DNA of 64,000 bases from Aestuariispira ectoiniformans (lineage in GTDB: Bacteria > Pseudomonadota > Alphaproteobacteria > UBA8366 > Aestuariispiraceae), in the NCBI RefSeq assembly GCF_025136295.1, contig NZ_CP062788.1:124001-188000 (forward strand). The letters run 5' to 3'. Numbering within the stretch: position 1 is the first letter of the stretch; each line of letters begins with the position of its first letter. Both the position numbers and the translations under genes were made by a program. Shown piece by piece: positions 39,621 through 48,059 of this stretch. The notes beneath the pieces are model-generated. The model was not told where the DNA came from, ran no database searches, and worked only from the letters and a program-made list of their open reading frames with translations.

Positions 39621-40379
39621 ATGACGAAAGCAAGCGTCTTCCTCATGATGGTATTGATTGCATCTTTGGTTGCCGACTTGGCGGAATCAGAGTTCCGGCA
39701 GGCGCCGCCCCGCTTTTGCAATGTGTTGGGCTACGCTCCCGGCCTTTCAACCCGGGAGAAAGCACCCGTTACAACCTCCATCCCGAAGGGCACCTATTTC
39801 CTGGGCGGGTCGGGCATGGAGGGACAGTATATTGCGGATATGGTTGAAACGCTAAAGGCGACCGGCATCCACTCCGCCCAAAGCGTCGACAGGAAAATTT
39901 GGTCTCGCGGGCCCGGCCTCGATGCCTTATCCGCCATTTGCAAACGCCACCCCCTTGGGGAAACCGCTATGGCAATGGAAGAATTTGCAGGGGAAAACCC
40001 ACAATTCAATCTGATTGGCTATTCCCACGGTGGCCTGGTCGCAGCGCAAATCGCAAGAGACTATGCAAGCCGACAGGGCCGGATCGATCACCTTGTCCTG
40101 ATCGCGTCCCCGATTTCCACTGACTTTCTTACGGAACTTCAGCAGATGCCCCAGATCGGGCAGGTCATCCTGGTCACTTTGCAGGATGAGGACGATCCGA
40201 TTTTCGCAGGGATGGGTTTCACCAACCTTTTGGGGTCGCTGCCCAAATTAACCCTACAGTTCCTGTCAGGCCCATTCGGGTCGAAATCCGGCCATTTCTA
40301 TCTGACCGATCCCAATAGCACGGGCAGGAAAGCAAGACGCCTATTGGCAGAAAAACTTTATGACGCAGGATTACGATAG
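39621..40379 (+). CDS. Secreted or membrane-anchored paralog of the preceding hydrolase
   Basis: The 252-residue protein starts with a hydrophobic segment (ASVFLMMVLIASLVADLA), probably a signal peptide or anchor. The remainder aligns with residues 255-453 of the gene before it. Matches include YFLGGSGMEGQYIADMVETL against FFGGAGMEGDYINDMVQAL, QFNLIGYSHGG against QFNLVGYSYGG, the shared DDPIFAG, and near-identical C-termini ending in DAGLR/DIGLR. The predicted triad is Ser135, Asp191 or Asp192, and His225. The gene lies 14 bp after its paralog. Sequence divergence is high enough that the duplication is not recent. Confidence 0.7.
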   Translation: MTKASVFLMMVLIASLVADLAESEFRQAPPRFCNVLGYAPGLSTREKAPVTTSIPKGTYFLGGSGMEGQYIADMVETLKATGIHSAQSVDRKIWSRGPGLDALSAICKRHPLGETAMAMEEFAGENPQFNLIGYSHGGLVAAQIARDYASRQGRIDHLVLIASPISTDFLTELQQMPQIGQVILVTLQDEDDPIFAGMGFTNLLGSLPKLTLQFLSGPFGSKSGHFYLTDPNSTGRKARRLLAEKLYDAGLR

Positions 40380-40388
40380 GTGACGTCA

Positions 40389-40724
40389 ATGCCCCACACC
40401 ACAATACCGGCAACTGCCTTACAAGTCGTGAGCATCCTCAGCCCCTTATCAGCCTTGACCTACACATTGCTGGCCGCTTTTGGATCGGGTTTTCTCATCT
40501 GGCAGGGTGTGGATGGCTTGCTGTTGGCCACCCGTCTCGTCAGCGCGGCGGCATTGCTGATTTCTCTCGGTTGTGTCGGGCTTTTGCGCATGCCACCGTT
40601 CACTCCCCGATGGCCTCTCAACCAAACCATCATCACGGCGAATGGAATCCTGATCTCCACCCAACTCCTGCTGACATGGGTGGCCCCCAACCTCTCGGCC
40701 TGCGGGCAATCATTCTGCAATTGA
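40389..40724 (+). CDS. Small three-helix membrane protein of unknown function
   Basis: The 111-residue protein has three hydrophobic stretches (about 12-37, 43-66 and 79-99) and a short polar C-terminus with two cysteines. I recognise no family. AGGTGA precedes the ATG at 40389, ten bases after the second hydrolase stop, so the two are probably co-translated. Small membrane proteins directly after lipase-type toxins are often immunity proteins. That role is only a hypothesis here. Confidence 0.55.
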   Translation: MPHTTIPATALQVVSILSPLSALTYTLLAAFGSGFLIWQGVDGLLLATRLVSAAALLISLGCVGLLRMPPFTPRWPLNQTIITANGILISTQLLLTWVAPNLSACGQSFCN

Positions 40725-40778
40725 AGTCTATGACTGCCGAGGTGGTACGCCGCTCTCCACGTAGAAGGCGCCATTTAC

Positions 40779-41459
40779 TTGCTCTCCGAACCGGACCGGC
40801 GAATTTCCCGGTTACGACGGCAGCCAGAGGAGAAACGAACCTATGTAGGATCGCCAACAACCGGTTTCGCAAGGGCGGATAGCATCTATCTGCCCGAGGG
40901 AGGAGAAGTTACCGAAGACTGGGCGAAGAAGACGACGAATATCGTGAATAAAACGACGCATGACGAAAAAGGCTTCCAGACGCGCGCCGAAATCTGGCGA
41001 GCCGCGCAAGCCGTCCTGCCAACCTCCCCCGAAAAACGCCTCGCGCTTAAAGAAGGGGTAATTGAAGATGCCTGGAAAAAAGCGAAACCGGCCCGCGACG
41101 ATATCCAACGCCTGTTTGAAGACAATATCGCAAAAGGTGCCTCCTATCCGGATGGAATGCCCGATATCATCCAAGTCCGCCATTTCATGGGGCCTGACGG
41201 AAAACTGTATGAGCGATCGGACGAACTCTATGACAAGTCATTTCTCCATGCTCTTATCCAAACATTGGAGACAGCCCGCGCATACGACTCCCGAGATCGG
41301 GCTTTAGAGGAAGGTAACACGATAGAATCGTTGGAATATCTCACGAGCGAGGGCTTACTTCTCTACCCGACGCAATCAATACCCGGCGGCCCTGCCATTG
41401 ATCCTTCAACGGATCCACGTTTTCTACAGCAACTGCGGTTCATACCGCCAAGACGCTAA
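40779..41459 (+). CDS. Orphan protein of unknown function; start uncertain
   Basis: The frame encodes about 226 residues from a TTG at 40779 with AGAAGG 10 bp upstream. It is open back to 40734 but holds no ATG there. A neighbouring frame has an ATG at 40730 and could have been joined to it by a one-base shift. The sequence is soluble and charged, with a helical middle (EKRLALKEGVIEDAWKKAKPARDDIQRLFED) and the loop RHFMGPDGKLYERSDELYD. I recognise no domain. It is followed by a clear terminator, which supports it as a real gene. Confidence 0.5.
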   Translation: MLSEPDRRISRLRRQPEEKRTYVGSPTTGFARADSIYLPEGGEVTEDWAKKTTNIVNKTTHDEKGFQTRAEIWRAAQAVLPTSPEKRLALKEGVIEDAWKKAKPARDDIQRLFEDNIAKGASYPDGMPDIIQVRHFMGPDGKLYERSDELYDKSFLHALIQTLETARAYDSRDRALEEGNTIESLEYLTSEGLLLYPTQSIPGGPAIDPSTDPRFLQQLRFIPPRR

Positions 41460-41468
41460 TATATCGAA

Positions 41469-41499
41469 GGGCGGCCACATAGCTGTGGCCGCCCTGTTT
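41469..41499 (+). terminator. Intrinsic terminator closing the hydrolase island operon
   Basis: GGGCGGCCACA (41469-41479) pairs with TGTGGCCGCCC (41484-41494) over a 4-nt loop and is followed by TGTTTC. It lies 10 bp after the orphan gene stop and 12 bp before the end of the convergent gene. Confidence 0.8.
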
Positions 41500-41510
41500 C
41501 TCAAGCACAT

Positions 41511-43295
41511 CTAGAGCGTCTGCTGTATTTCCTCGAAGATGGAATAATCACCCTTGCGCCAGGCTGCGGCCTTCTCATCGGCGTATCGCCGGGCGGCGTC
41601 CGCCTCCGCGCTGTCCAAACCGGACAACAGACCTTGGGTTTTGGCGTCGTCGACAGGCCAAATTTCGCCGGCAACTCGTGACAGGGCGTAGGCTTGTTTC
41701 ATCCTGCCGGCCTCACCTTGGCGCGCCATAACAAGCAATACATCAATGGCTTCGTCGTGGGACAGCCTGTCACCGGCTTTCGCCCCTTCAAGGAAATAGT
41801 GCAGGGCCTGTGCCTTATCCGCGGGATCATCGGACAAACTATTAAAGACCAGCCCCAGATAGCCATAGGCGTCCGGATTCCTGCTAATGGCTACTGCCCG
41901 TTTCATTCGGGACATCGCCATTTTCAAATACAGTCTTTGAAATTCAAGGCCGTATTTCCCGGTTCCATTACCATCCGTAATATGAAGGCCAAGCTGGGTA
42001 AGGTTTTGCGACCGGTCCCAGCGCATGAAAGTGGATTTCCCATCGAAATTATAATAGCCCAGCAACTGTTCGCTATAGATCGGATCGTCGTTATAGGTCA
42101 GTTTGACGCGAACGCGTGATGCATAGGGCAAATCATTGTTCCAGCCCTCTTCCATATAGACATAGGACGCCTCCTCCATATCCTTGACGTCCTTGTCATT
42201 CCTGTCCCGGCCTTGGCCCAGGAGGGCTTTGGCCCGCTCACGCAAGCTGTCCGCCAACGCGATCTTGATTTCGGGACTTCCTCCAGCGAGGGCCTTGGCA
42301 AAGTAGTCATTGGCAACCTCATGCCGCCTGTCATAGCCGCCATCCTGATCGCGGCTAGATCGTCCCAAACCATTGTCGATCATGAAATACATCGCAAAGG
42401 CAGCATCGGGATTACCTTGATCCGCAGGTTCCTTGAGCAATTTTCGGGCATAAAGATAGTTGCCGAGGTCAAAAGCCTGAAGCCCTTCCGCCGCCGGTCC
42501 AGAGCGCTCCGGAATTGGTTGAGCAGAAGCCGTATTGTAATCCTGCGGCTTTATCGGATCCCACCCGTCGGCGGTCAATCGGTCAAGCGCCCGCTTCGCT
42601 TCAAGACTGCCGGTGAGCTGCACCGCTCCCTGAAATGCAAAATAGGCGCGCTCTTTATACGGGTTCACAAGATAGGGCTTCACCGACCCATCAATGCCTT
42701 TAGTTTGTATCAGGTAATAATTTCCCCATGCTGTCAGGGCTTCCGCCTTATACCAGTCCGTCAACGGCCCGGAAGCCGTCTCAATCGCATGATTGGCGGC
42801 ATAGTCCACATTCCCCGCATCGGGCTTGGAGAAGTATTCTTCCGGCGTGCGCATATAAACAATGGCGTCGTAGGACGTATACTGGTCAATAGACACACCT
42901 GCCAGCCGATCAATGCCAGCCTGAACCTTCCGTGTCGCGACATCGCGTTCAGGGGAACCGGCAGGTGTGAGTTCGCCTTCGGTATAATCGAGTTCAAATA
43001 GCGCCGACCTCGCCGCGGGATACCTGGCCGTTTCAGCTACTTCCAGATAGCTGTAGGACTGGGCTATTGAAGCAGCCGTATCTTTGCCTTGGTCCCTAAG
43101 CCGACCCGAAATCCGGAAATGTGCAATGCCAGCCGCAAAAGCCGCATCAGCATTCGAGGCCGCGGCCTCTTCCAATGCAGGCAAGGCCTCCTCATATTTT
43201 CCAGCCGCGAAATCCTTGAACGCCTGGTCAAGCGCATCGGCGGATGCCGACAAAGGAATGAATAGAATACAAATAAAACCAATCAGATAGCGCAT
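41511..43295 (-). CDS. Secreted TPR/Sel1-like repeat protein
   Basis: The 594-residue protein has a clean signal peptide (MRYLIGFICILFIPLSASA, cut before Asp). Alanine-rich helical repeats follow, of the kind ALPALEEAAASNADAAFAAGIAHF, LKEPADQGNPDAAFAMYFM and AYGYLGLVFNSL. These suggest TPR or Sel1-like repeats, probably for protein contacts in the periplasm. AGGGGGAAG precedes the ATG. It converges on the hydrolase island, and whether it belongs to that system is unknown. Confidence 0.65.
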   Translation of the reverse strand: MRYLIGFICILFIPLSASADALDQAFKDFAAGKYEEALPALEEAAASNADAAFAAGIAHFRISGRLRDQGKDTAASIAQSYSYLEVAETARYPAARSALFELDYTEGELTPAGSPERDVATRKVQAGIDRLAGVSIDQYTSYDAIVYMRTPEEYFSKPDAGNVDYAANHAIETASGPLTDWYKAEALTAWGNYYLIQTKGIDGSVKPYLVNPYKERAYFAFQGAVQLTGSLEAKRALDRLTADGWDPIKPQDYNTASAQPIPERSGPAAEGLQAFDLGNYLYARKLLKEPADQGNPDAAFAMYFMIDNGLGRSSRDQDGGYDRRHEVANDYFAKALAGGSPEIKIALADSLRERAKALLGQGRDRNDKDVKDMEEASYVYMEEGWNNDLPYASRVRVKLTYNDDPIYSEQLLGYYNFDGKSTFMRWDRSQNLTQLGLHITDGNGTGKYGLEFQRLYLKMAMSRMKRAVAISRNPDAYGYLGLVFNSLSDDPADKAQALHYFLEGAKAGDRLSHDEAIDVLLVMARQGEAGRMKQAYALSRVAGEIWPVDDAKTQGLLSGLDSAEADAARRYADEKAAAWRKGDYSIFEEIQQTL

Positions 43296-43378
43296 AGACT
43301 TCCCCCTCTCATCAACACGAATAGCCTTAGACGATATCGCGTATAATGAGAAGGGGAGAGCCTGATTTTATGAGACCG

Positions 43379-45079
43379 TTACTCTGCGGCCTGCGTTTGC
43401 TGGGTAAAGCCGCGCATGGTTTGCAGGAAGTCGGCCACAAGGCCGCGCATGCGTTCTGCTTCCTGTTCAACAGAGGACATCTGCTGTTTGGAATTGTCGG
43501 CAATCTCGCGTGACTTGGAAGCCAGTTCGGCGAAACCGCCCAGACGCGTCATCGCCTCGCCCGCCGCACCGGAGGCCGTGCGCGCCGCACCGGCAATCTG
43601 TTCGGTTGTAACATTCTGCTCTTCCACCGCCGCGGCGATGGTGCTGGCGATTTCGGTCATGCTCTGCGCCCGGTTTGAGATATCGCGAATGGCCGAGACC
43701 GTATCCTTGACCGATTTCTGAATTTCGGCCACCTGGCTGCCGATTTCCTCCGTCGCGCGGCCTGTCTGGGTCGCCAGGCTTTTCACCTCGTTGGCGACCA
43801 CGGCAAAACCCTTGCCTGCCTCACCGGCGCGCGCGGCCTCGATGGTCGCATTCAACGCCAGCAGGTTTGTCTGTTCGGCAATATCCGTAATCAGGCCGAC
43901 CACCTCGCCGATACGATCCGCGGCCCGGTCCAGATTGCCAACCATTTCAGAGGATTGCCTGGCATCACGCAGGGTGGTGTCCGCGACGCTGACCGCCGTG
44001 GAAACCTGATTGCTGATTTCTGCGATGGCACGGCTCAATTCTTCCGTTGATTGCGCAACGGAATCGATATTTTCCGACACCAGTTGCGCGGAATTCATGA
44101 TCGTGCCGGTTTCGCCCTCAACCTCCGACGTGCCGGAGACCAGATGGTCGGACATGCCAAGCATCTCGCCAACCGCAGAGGACACATGGCCCAGGCTGCT
44201 TTGTGCGTCTTCGTCGAACCGCTTGGACACATCGACCACTTTCTGACTGCGTTCTGCATCCTGGCGCAGACGGTCTTGCTCCCGCTCCTGCTGGGCGCGC
44301 TGGTCGATCAACTGACCTCGGTAAAGCTCCATCGCCTGGGCGATCACCCCCAGTTCGTCCTTGGCATTCCGCTCCGCAACCGGTTCATCCAGTTGCCCGT
44401 CGCTGAGCGCGGCCACGGAATCCGTCACACGGCGGAAACGGCGGGAAACAATACGGCCGATGGCAAAGGATGCCCCGATGGCAAAGATCAGCGACAAAAC
44501 GCCAATCGCAATGCTGGTATCGATGGAATCCTGGAAATCCTTCGCCAGGGTGGCAGTCATGCCGTTGATCAGTTCGTCGTCCTGCGCCCGAATAGCCTTC
44601 AGCGCCTCGATCATCTCCTTGCTGGCATAGGCCAGATTGGATTGATAATCGAACTGCTTGGTATAATCCTGCTCTTCAAAGGCCTGACGCAGGCCAAGCA
44701 TATCTTTCCGATAGGCCTGCAGTTTTTCCGCAACCGCGCCATAGGCTGCGATTGCCTCTTCGGAAACGCCAGGCACTTTCTGATAGGCCTCGATGCGCGT
44801 GATCGCAGAATCGATCATGGGCATGCCTTCGTCGACCATTTCGGCGCTGCTGGAATCAATTGCGTCGTTGACGCTTTCATGGCCCTTGGAGATTTCCTCC
44901 TGCAGGTTCACCGTCAGGCGATAGGATTCAAAGGTCACATTGTTCAACACAGCAACATCTTGCTGCTGGTGGATTGCGGTAAATATTGATGTTCCCGTCG
45001 ACAGCGCCATAAAGATCAACACGATCACAGGCGCAATCAGCATCTTCGTAAAGATGGAACAATTGCGTAGCCAATTCAT
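43379..45079 (-). CDS. Methyl-accepting chemotaxis protein
   Basis: The 566-residue receptor has a membrane helix at 10-32 and a periplasmic four-helix ligand region (about 33-185). A second helix (about 190-212), HAMP and a signalling domain follow. The conserved hairpin tip is [33 protein letters not shown]. The C-terminus ([14 protein letters not shown]) has no CheR-binding pentapeptide. GGGGAGG precedes the ATG. It stands alone, with no che genes near, so it must feed a chemotaxis array encoded elsewhere. Confidence 0.93.
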   Translation of the reverse strand: MNWLRNCSIFTKMLIAPVIVLIFMALSTGTSIFTAIHQQQDVAVLNNVTFESYRLTVNLQEEISKGHESVNDAIDSSSAEMVDEGMPMIDSAITRIEAYQKVPGVSEEAIAAYGAVAEKLQAYRKDMLGLRQAFEEQDYTKQFDYQSNLAYASKEMIEALKAIRAQDDELINGMTATLAKDFQDSIDTSIAIGVLSLIFAIGASFAIGRIVSRRFRRVTDSVAALSDGQLDEPVAERNAKDELGVIAQAMELYRGQLIDQRAQQEREQDRLRQDAERSQKVVDVSKRFDEDAQSSLGHVSSAVGEMLGMSDHLVSGTSEVEGETGTIMNSAQLVSENIDSVAQSTEELSRAIAEISNQVSTAVSVADTTLRDARQSSEMVGNLDRAADRIGEVVGLITDIAEQTNLLALNATIEAARAGEAGKGFAVVANEVKSLATQTGRATEEIGSQVAEIQKSVKDTVSAIRDISNRAQSMTEIASTIAAAVEEQNVTTEQIAGAARTASGAAGEAMTRLGGFAELASKSREIADNSKQQMSSVEQEAERMRGLVADFLQTMRGFTQQTQAAE

Positions 45080-45381
45080 ACAAGCCTCCCCAAACGCCCC
45101 CCTAGCCAGGCCGGGCAGCAGATATCTTTTTCATTCACGTGAATTTATTGTGAAAAATACTGGCACAAAATCCCGGTAGCAACTATCAGATATTAATACA
45201 ATTTTAAGAAAAAATGACTTATCAGCTATCTATTAGAATCAATGCAAGTCCCGGCCAGGCCGACAGGTGTGAAACCGGGTGCGGTTCATGGTAGTGGGCG
45301 TATTGTGGCATAGGTCCACGCGATATTTTAAATTATGGTAAGTGTAGGAACCACACTCATAAATAGACAGGCTGCAAAGGT
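45080..45381. other. Divergent intergenic region, chemoreceptor / receiver
   Basis: The 302-bp gap is AT-rich near 45180-45235 and contains a perfect 10-bp palindrome TTCACGTGAA at 45134-45143, 55 bp upstream of the chemoreceptor start. I see no gene, stable RNA or strong promoter hexamers. Confidence 0.4.
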
Positions 45382-45912
45382 ATGAGTGAAAAAATCGTGA
45401 CATCAGTCGGTATTGACAGTACACGCGTCGATCTGGCGTCGCTGAACATTCTGCTGTTTGATACAGACCGCATCAGCGCAAGCGTCACAAAGCTTGCATT
45501 ACAGCAATCAGACGACCTGAACTTCATCTTTTGCGATAATCAGGAAACAGCCTGCCAGCATCATCAGCACCGGCCGTTCAACATTGCTTTGGTGGATTTC
45601 ACACCAACCCGCTTCAGTCCTTCGGCTCATCTGGTCCGCGAATTACGCGACCCCTTCAAATTTGAACGGACCCCGCGCATCGTGGCCCTCCTCAGCGCCG
45701 CCAACAAACAAATCCTGAAGGCGGTCATCAAGGCTGGCGTGGATACTGCCTGGGTCAAGCCGCTATCGCCCGACGTCATACAGAAAAAGCTGATCAGTCT
45801 GCTGCGGGCGGAAATTCCCTATGTCACGATCGATGACTACCGCGGACCTGACCGCCGCCGCGTACCGGCCGATATCCATTATGATGGCGAAGAAAGACGG
45901 CAGGATGAATAG
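45382..45912 (+). CDS. Stand-alone response regulator receiver
   Basis: The 176-residue protein is a CheY-like domain (about 20-145) with probable phospho-acceptor Asp in IALVDFTP and a conserved Lys in AWVKPLSP. The N-terminal acidic pair is reduced to FDTD. A short tail, DDYRGPDRRRVP...DGEERRQDE, follows. This R-rich ending recurs in alphaproteobacterial receivers without an output domain. AAAGGT precedes the ATG. It converges with the HATPase protein, and the pair could act together. Confidence 0.8.
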   Translation: MSEKIVTSVGIDSTRVDLASLNILLFDTDRISASVTKLALQQSDDLNFIFCDNQETACQHHQHRPFNIALVDFTPTRFSPSAHLVRELRDPFKFERTPRIVALLSAANKQILKAVIKAGVDTAWVKPLSPDVIQKKLISLLRAEIPYVTIDDYRGPDRRRVPADIHYDGEERRQDE

Positions 45913-45933
45913 CCAAAGGGTTCCACCCATTCA

Positions 45934-46848
45934 TTACAGACAGTCTTCCTCAGACCCGTTTGCCATTTCCACCGTCACAACGCTGCCGGTGCCTTTATAT
46001 TGAATATTGCATCCGTCCATGACGCTCGCCATGGCGATCCCCCTGCCGCTGTACAACGGTTTACCTTGTGACAACCTGTCGCCGGTATATCTCTGCCAGT
46101 CGAAACCATCGCCCATATCCATAATCGTAACCAGGGTACGTTTGGAATCACGGTCGAATTGAACCGTTACTTTCTTGTCCATGTTTTCAGGCAACGCCTG
46201 TCGGCGCTCCACTTCCCGGGTCCACTCGCCCCTGGCAACCAGTTCACTTTTTTCCTCAAAGGAAATGCCCAGGTTTCCGTGCTCAATCGCATTGATAATC
46301 AGTTCGGACAGGACAAAAGCTGCTGACGGCGCATCGGGGCACGCCAACGACAGCATAGTGGTGAGGTTTTTTGCCTCGCGAACCGTCTTCACCTCAAAGA
46401 TGCCAGCCATGATCGTGCCGATTGCCGAAGAACGGGATTCCACCTCCCGTACCAGATCCCGATACCGGCGGTTCTCCAGAAAGGCAAACTGGACCGCCGT
46501 TGCAAGATCGTTCGGGTCAACTGTCTGTGGCAACGAATAAAAAAGCCGTTTCAACCGCATGGTTGTTGGAAGATTGTCACTACCGGTCAGGTCGATAAAG
46601 GGGACGAAGTCACATTCCTTGCAGTCCAGCAGATCGGCGAGACGCGCCCAATCATCGGACAACCCACCCGGCCCCAGGACAACAACGGCAATTTGGTCCC
46701 CATTGCCGTTAAAGTAGGCCGTGAAGTCATCAAATGTATTAAATTGGATGAACTTGATGCCGCGTGCTTCCAGTGAGGAGAAAACAGGACTGTCCAGTTC
46801 TTCCCCACCTCCCAAGAAAACGGCATAAAGTTTCCGTTGCTTACTCAT
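45934..46848 (-). CDS. HATPase (anti-sigma/RsbW-like) protein with receiver-like N-terminus
   Basis: Residues 1-120 resemble a receiver fold without the usual acidic residues (KLYAVFLGGGEELDS, then VVVLGPGG). Residues 150-300 are a GHKL ATPase with N box ELIINAIEHGN and a glycine motif MDMGDGFDW...SGRGIAMAS. This is the class that includes RsbW/SpoIIAB-like kinases. It could phosphorylate an anti-sigma antagonist or act as an ATP-driven switch. No sigma factor or STAS protein is adjacent, so the target is open. Confidence 0.75.
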   Translation of the reverse strand: MSKQRKLYAVFLGGGEELDSPVFSSLEARGIKFIQFNTFDDFTAYFNGNGDQIAVVVLGPGGLSDDWARLADLLDCKECDFVPFIDLTGSDNLPTTMRLKRLFYSLPQTVDPNDLATAVQFAFLENRRYRDLVREVESRSSAIGTIMAGIFEVKTVREAKNLTTMLSLACPDAPSAAFVLSELIINAIEHGNLGISFEEKSELVARGEWTREVERRQALPENMDKKVTVQFDRDSKRTLVTIMDMGDGFDWQRYTGDRLSQGKPLYSGRGIAMASVMDGCNIQYKGTGSVVTVEMANGSEEDCL

Positions 46849-46942
46849 GCCAGCCCGACAGTCCTCCTTCCGGATGCTAACATGAGAATAGCATCATAAG
46901 ATTTGGCTGGGAAGGAGGCGGGAACAACCATCGAGGGAAAAA

Positions 46943-47758
46943 TTAATGATCGGCCAAAACCGCACCGGTCATGGCTGCCGCCTTGGGCAGCCCCATCAAG
47001 GTCAGGATTGTCGGCGCGATGGATAACTGACAGGCCTCCTGCTCCTCACAAGGTTGTTCATCGCGGCCATGCAGGTGATAGAAGGCTACCTGCATCACCT
47101 CATCGCGTGTGCCCCCATGGGTGCCGATCTCGTCCATGCCATGATCGGCGGTGACAAGAACATGGTAACCCGCCTCCAGCCAGGACGGCGCATGGATGGC
47201 CAGCAGATCGTCCGCCTTACCCGCCTGCCGCCGATATTGCGGAGATTCCCCACCGAATACATGGCCTTTGAAGTCACATCCCATCGGATGCACCAACAGA
47301 TAATCCGGCTCATGCCTCCGAACCAGCATATCCGCCTGACGGAACAGTTCCGCGTCCGGATAGTCGTCTTCAGTATAGAACCGCCCATGCTGAATGACCC
47401 GGTTTTCGTCATCCACTTCCTTATCCATGACCGGATCATAGGGTACGTGATTATAAAGCTCTGAAAACCAGCTATAGGCCGCCGCAGCCGTTCGCCGCCC
47501 TGCCTGACGTGCAATCGAGAAGACATTCTCGTGGCGGCTGTTCCGGATGATGTTGTTGCTGGTCACCCCGTGGTCATAGGGTGCAAGGCCGGTATGAATG
47601 GTTTCGTAAAGCGGGCGCGACAGGCTCGGCAGGCCTACCCTCATTTTCCAGCGCCGCGCGGCCCCCTTGGCGACGGCCCCTTCCATAAAACCCATCTCGC
47701 TCACGGCCATCTCATAGCCAAGTCCATCCAACAACACGAGGATCACTTTATTTTTCAA
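46943..47758 (-). CDS. Alkaline-phosphatase-fold phosphodiesterase/pyrophosphatase
   Basis: The 271-residue protein reads MKNKVILVLLDGLGYEMA, with the metal-binding D-G pair. Later it has HPMGCDFKGH and VLVTADHGMDEIGTHGG, the conserved Asp/His metal ligands of the type I phosphodiesterase and nucleotide pyrophosphatase family. The nucleophile is probably Ser/Thr near GLPSLSRPLYETIHTG. The start codon is TTG, supported by AAGGGTAG upstream and by the domain beginning at residue 2. The substrate is not evident. It is divergent from nirK. Confidence 0.82.
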   Translation of the reverse strand: MKNKVILVLLDGLGYEMAVSEMGFMEGAVAKGAARRWKMRVGLPSLSRPLYETIHTGLAPYDHGVTSNNIIRNSRHENVFSIARQAGRRTAAAAYSWFSELYNHVPYDPVMDKEVDDENRVIQHGRFYTEDDYPDAELFRQADMLVRRHEPDYLLVHPMGCDFKGHVFGGESPQYRRQAGKADDLLAIHAPSWLEAGYHVLVTADHGMDEIGTHGGTRDEVMQVAFYHLHGRDEQPCEEQEACQLSIAPTILTLMGLPKAAAMTGAVLADH

Positions 47759-48059
47759 TGCACTACCCTTAACTCAGCAAAACAGCCACCCTGCGAACCG
47801 ACACGAGGCCCCAATCAATCCTGCTCGCCGATTTTACTTTTCAGGTCAACGCTATTTTTCACGAAATTTGACGTTTCTGGCGTCATTTCACCGGGTATTT
47901 CACAGAAATCGCATTATTTTTTCACTTCTTGATGAGCATCAAGGCCCCAGACGGGGTCCGCCCATAGGGTGCAGACACGGGAAACAAAAATAAACCCGAA
48001 AGAAAGCAACCAACGCTTCAGTAACTGCGAATAATCGCACGGTTATTGGAGGAAGAGAA
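47759..48059. other. nirK promoter region
   Basis: The 301-bp gap holds the FNR-type box at 47929-47942. The weak -10 CATAGG at 47963-47968 lies the right distance downstream for activation from position -41.5. No ORF of interest is present. Confidence 0.6.
47929..47942 (+). promoter_or_regulatory. Perfect FNR/Dnr/NnrR-type box upstream of nirK
   Basis: TTGAT-GAGC-ATCAA is an exact match to the Crp/Fnr-family consensus TTGAT-N4-ATCAA. Its centre lies about 40 bp before the expected start of transcription. Two candidate regulators are encoded at 52032-53473. Confidence 0.85.

Noticed and set aside
40730-40885. A short gene starting at the ATG at 40730
   Set aside because: It gives only about 50 basic residues with no family and no good ribosome site. 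I treat it as a shadow or as the displaced start of the orphan gene at 40779.
38245-43295. A prophage or insertion element as the carrier of the accessory block
   Set aside because: I see no integrase, transposase, tRNA attachment site or flanking direct repeat.
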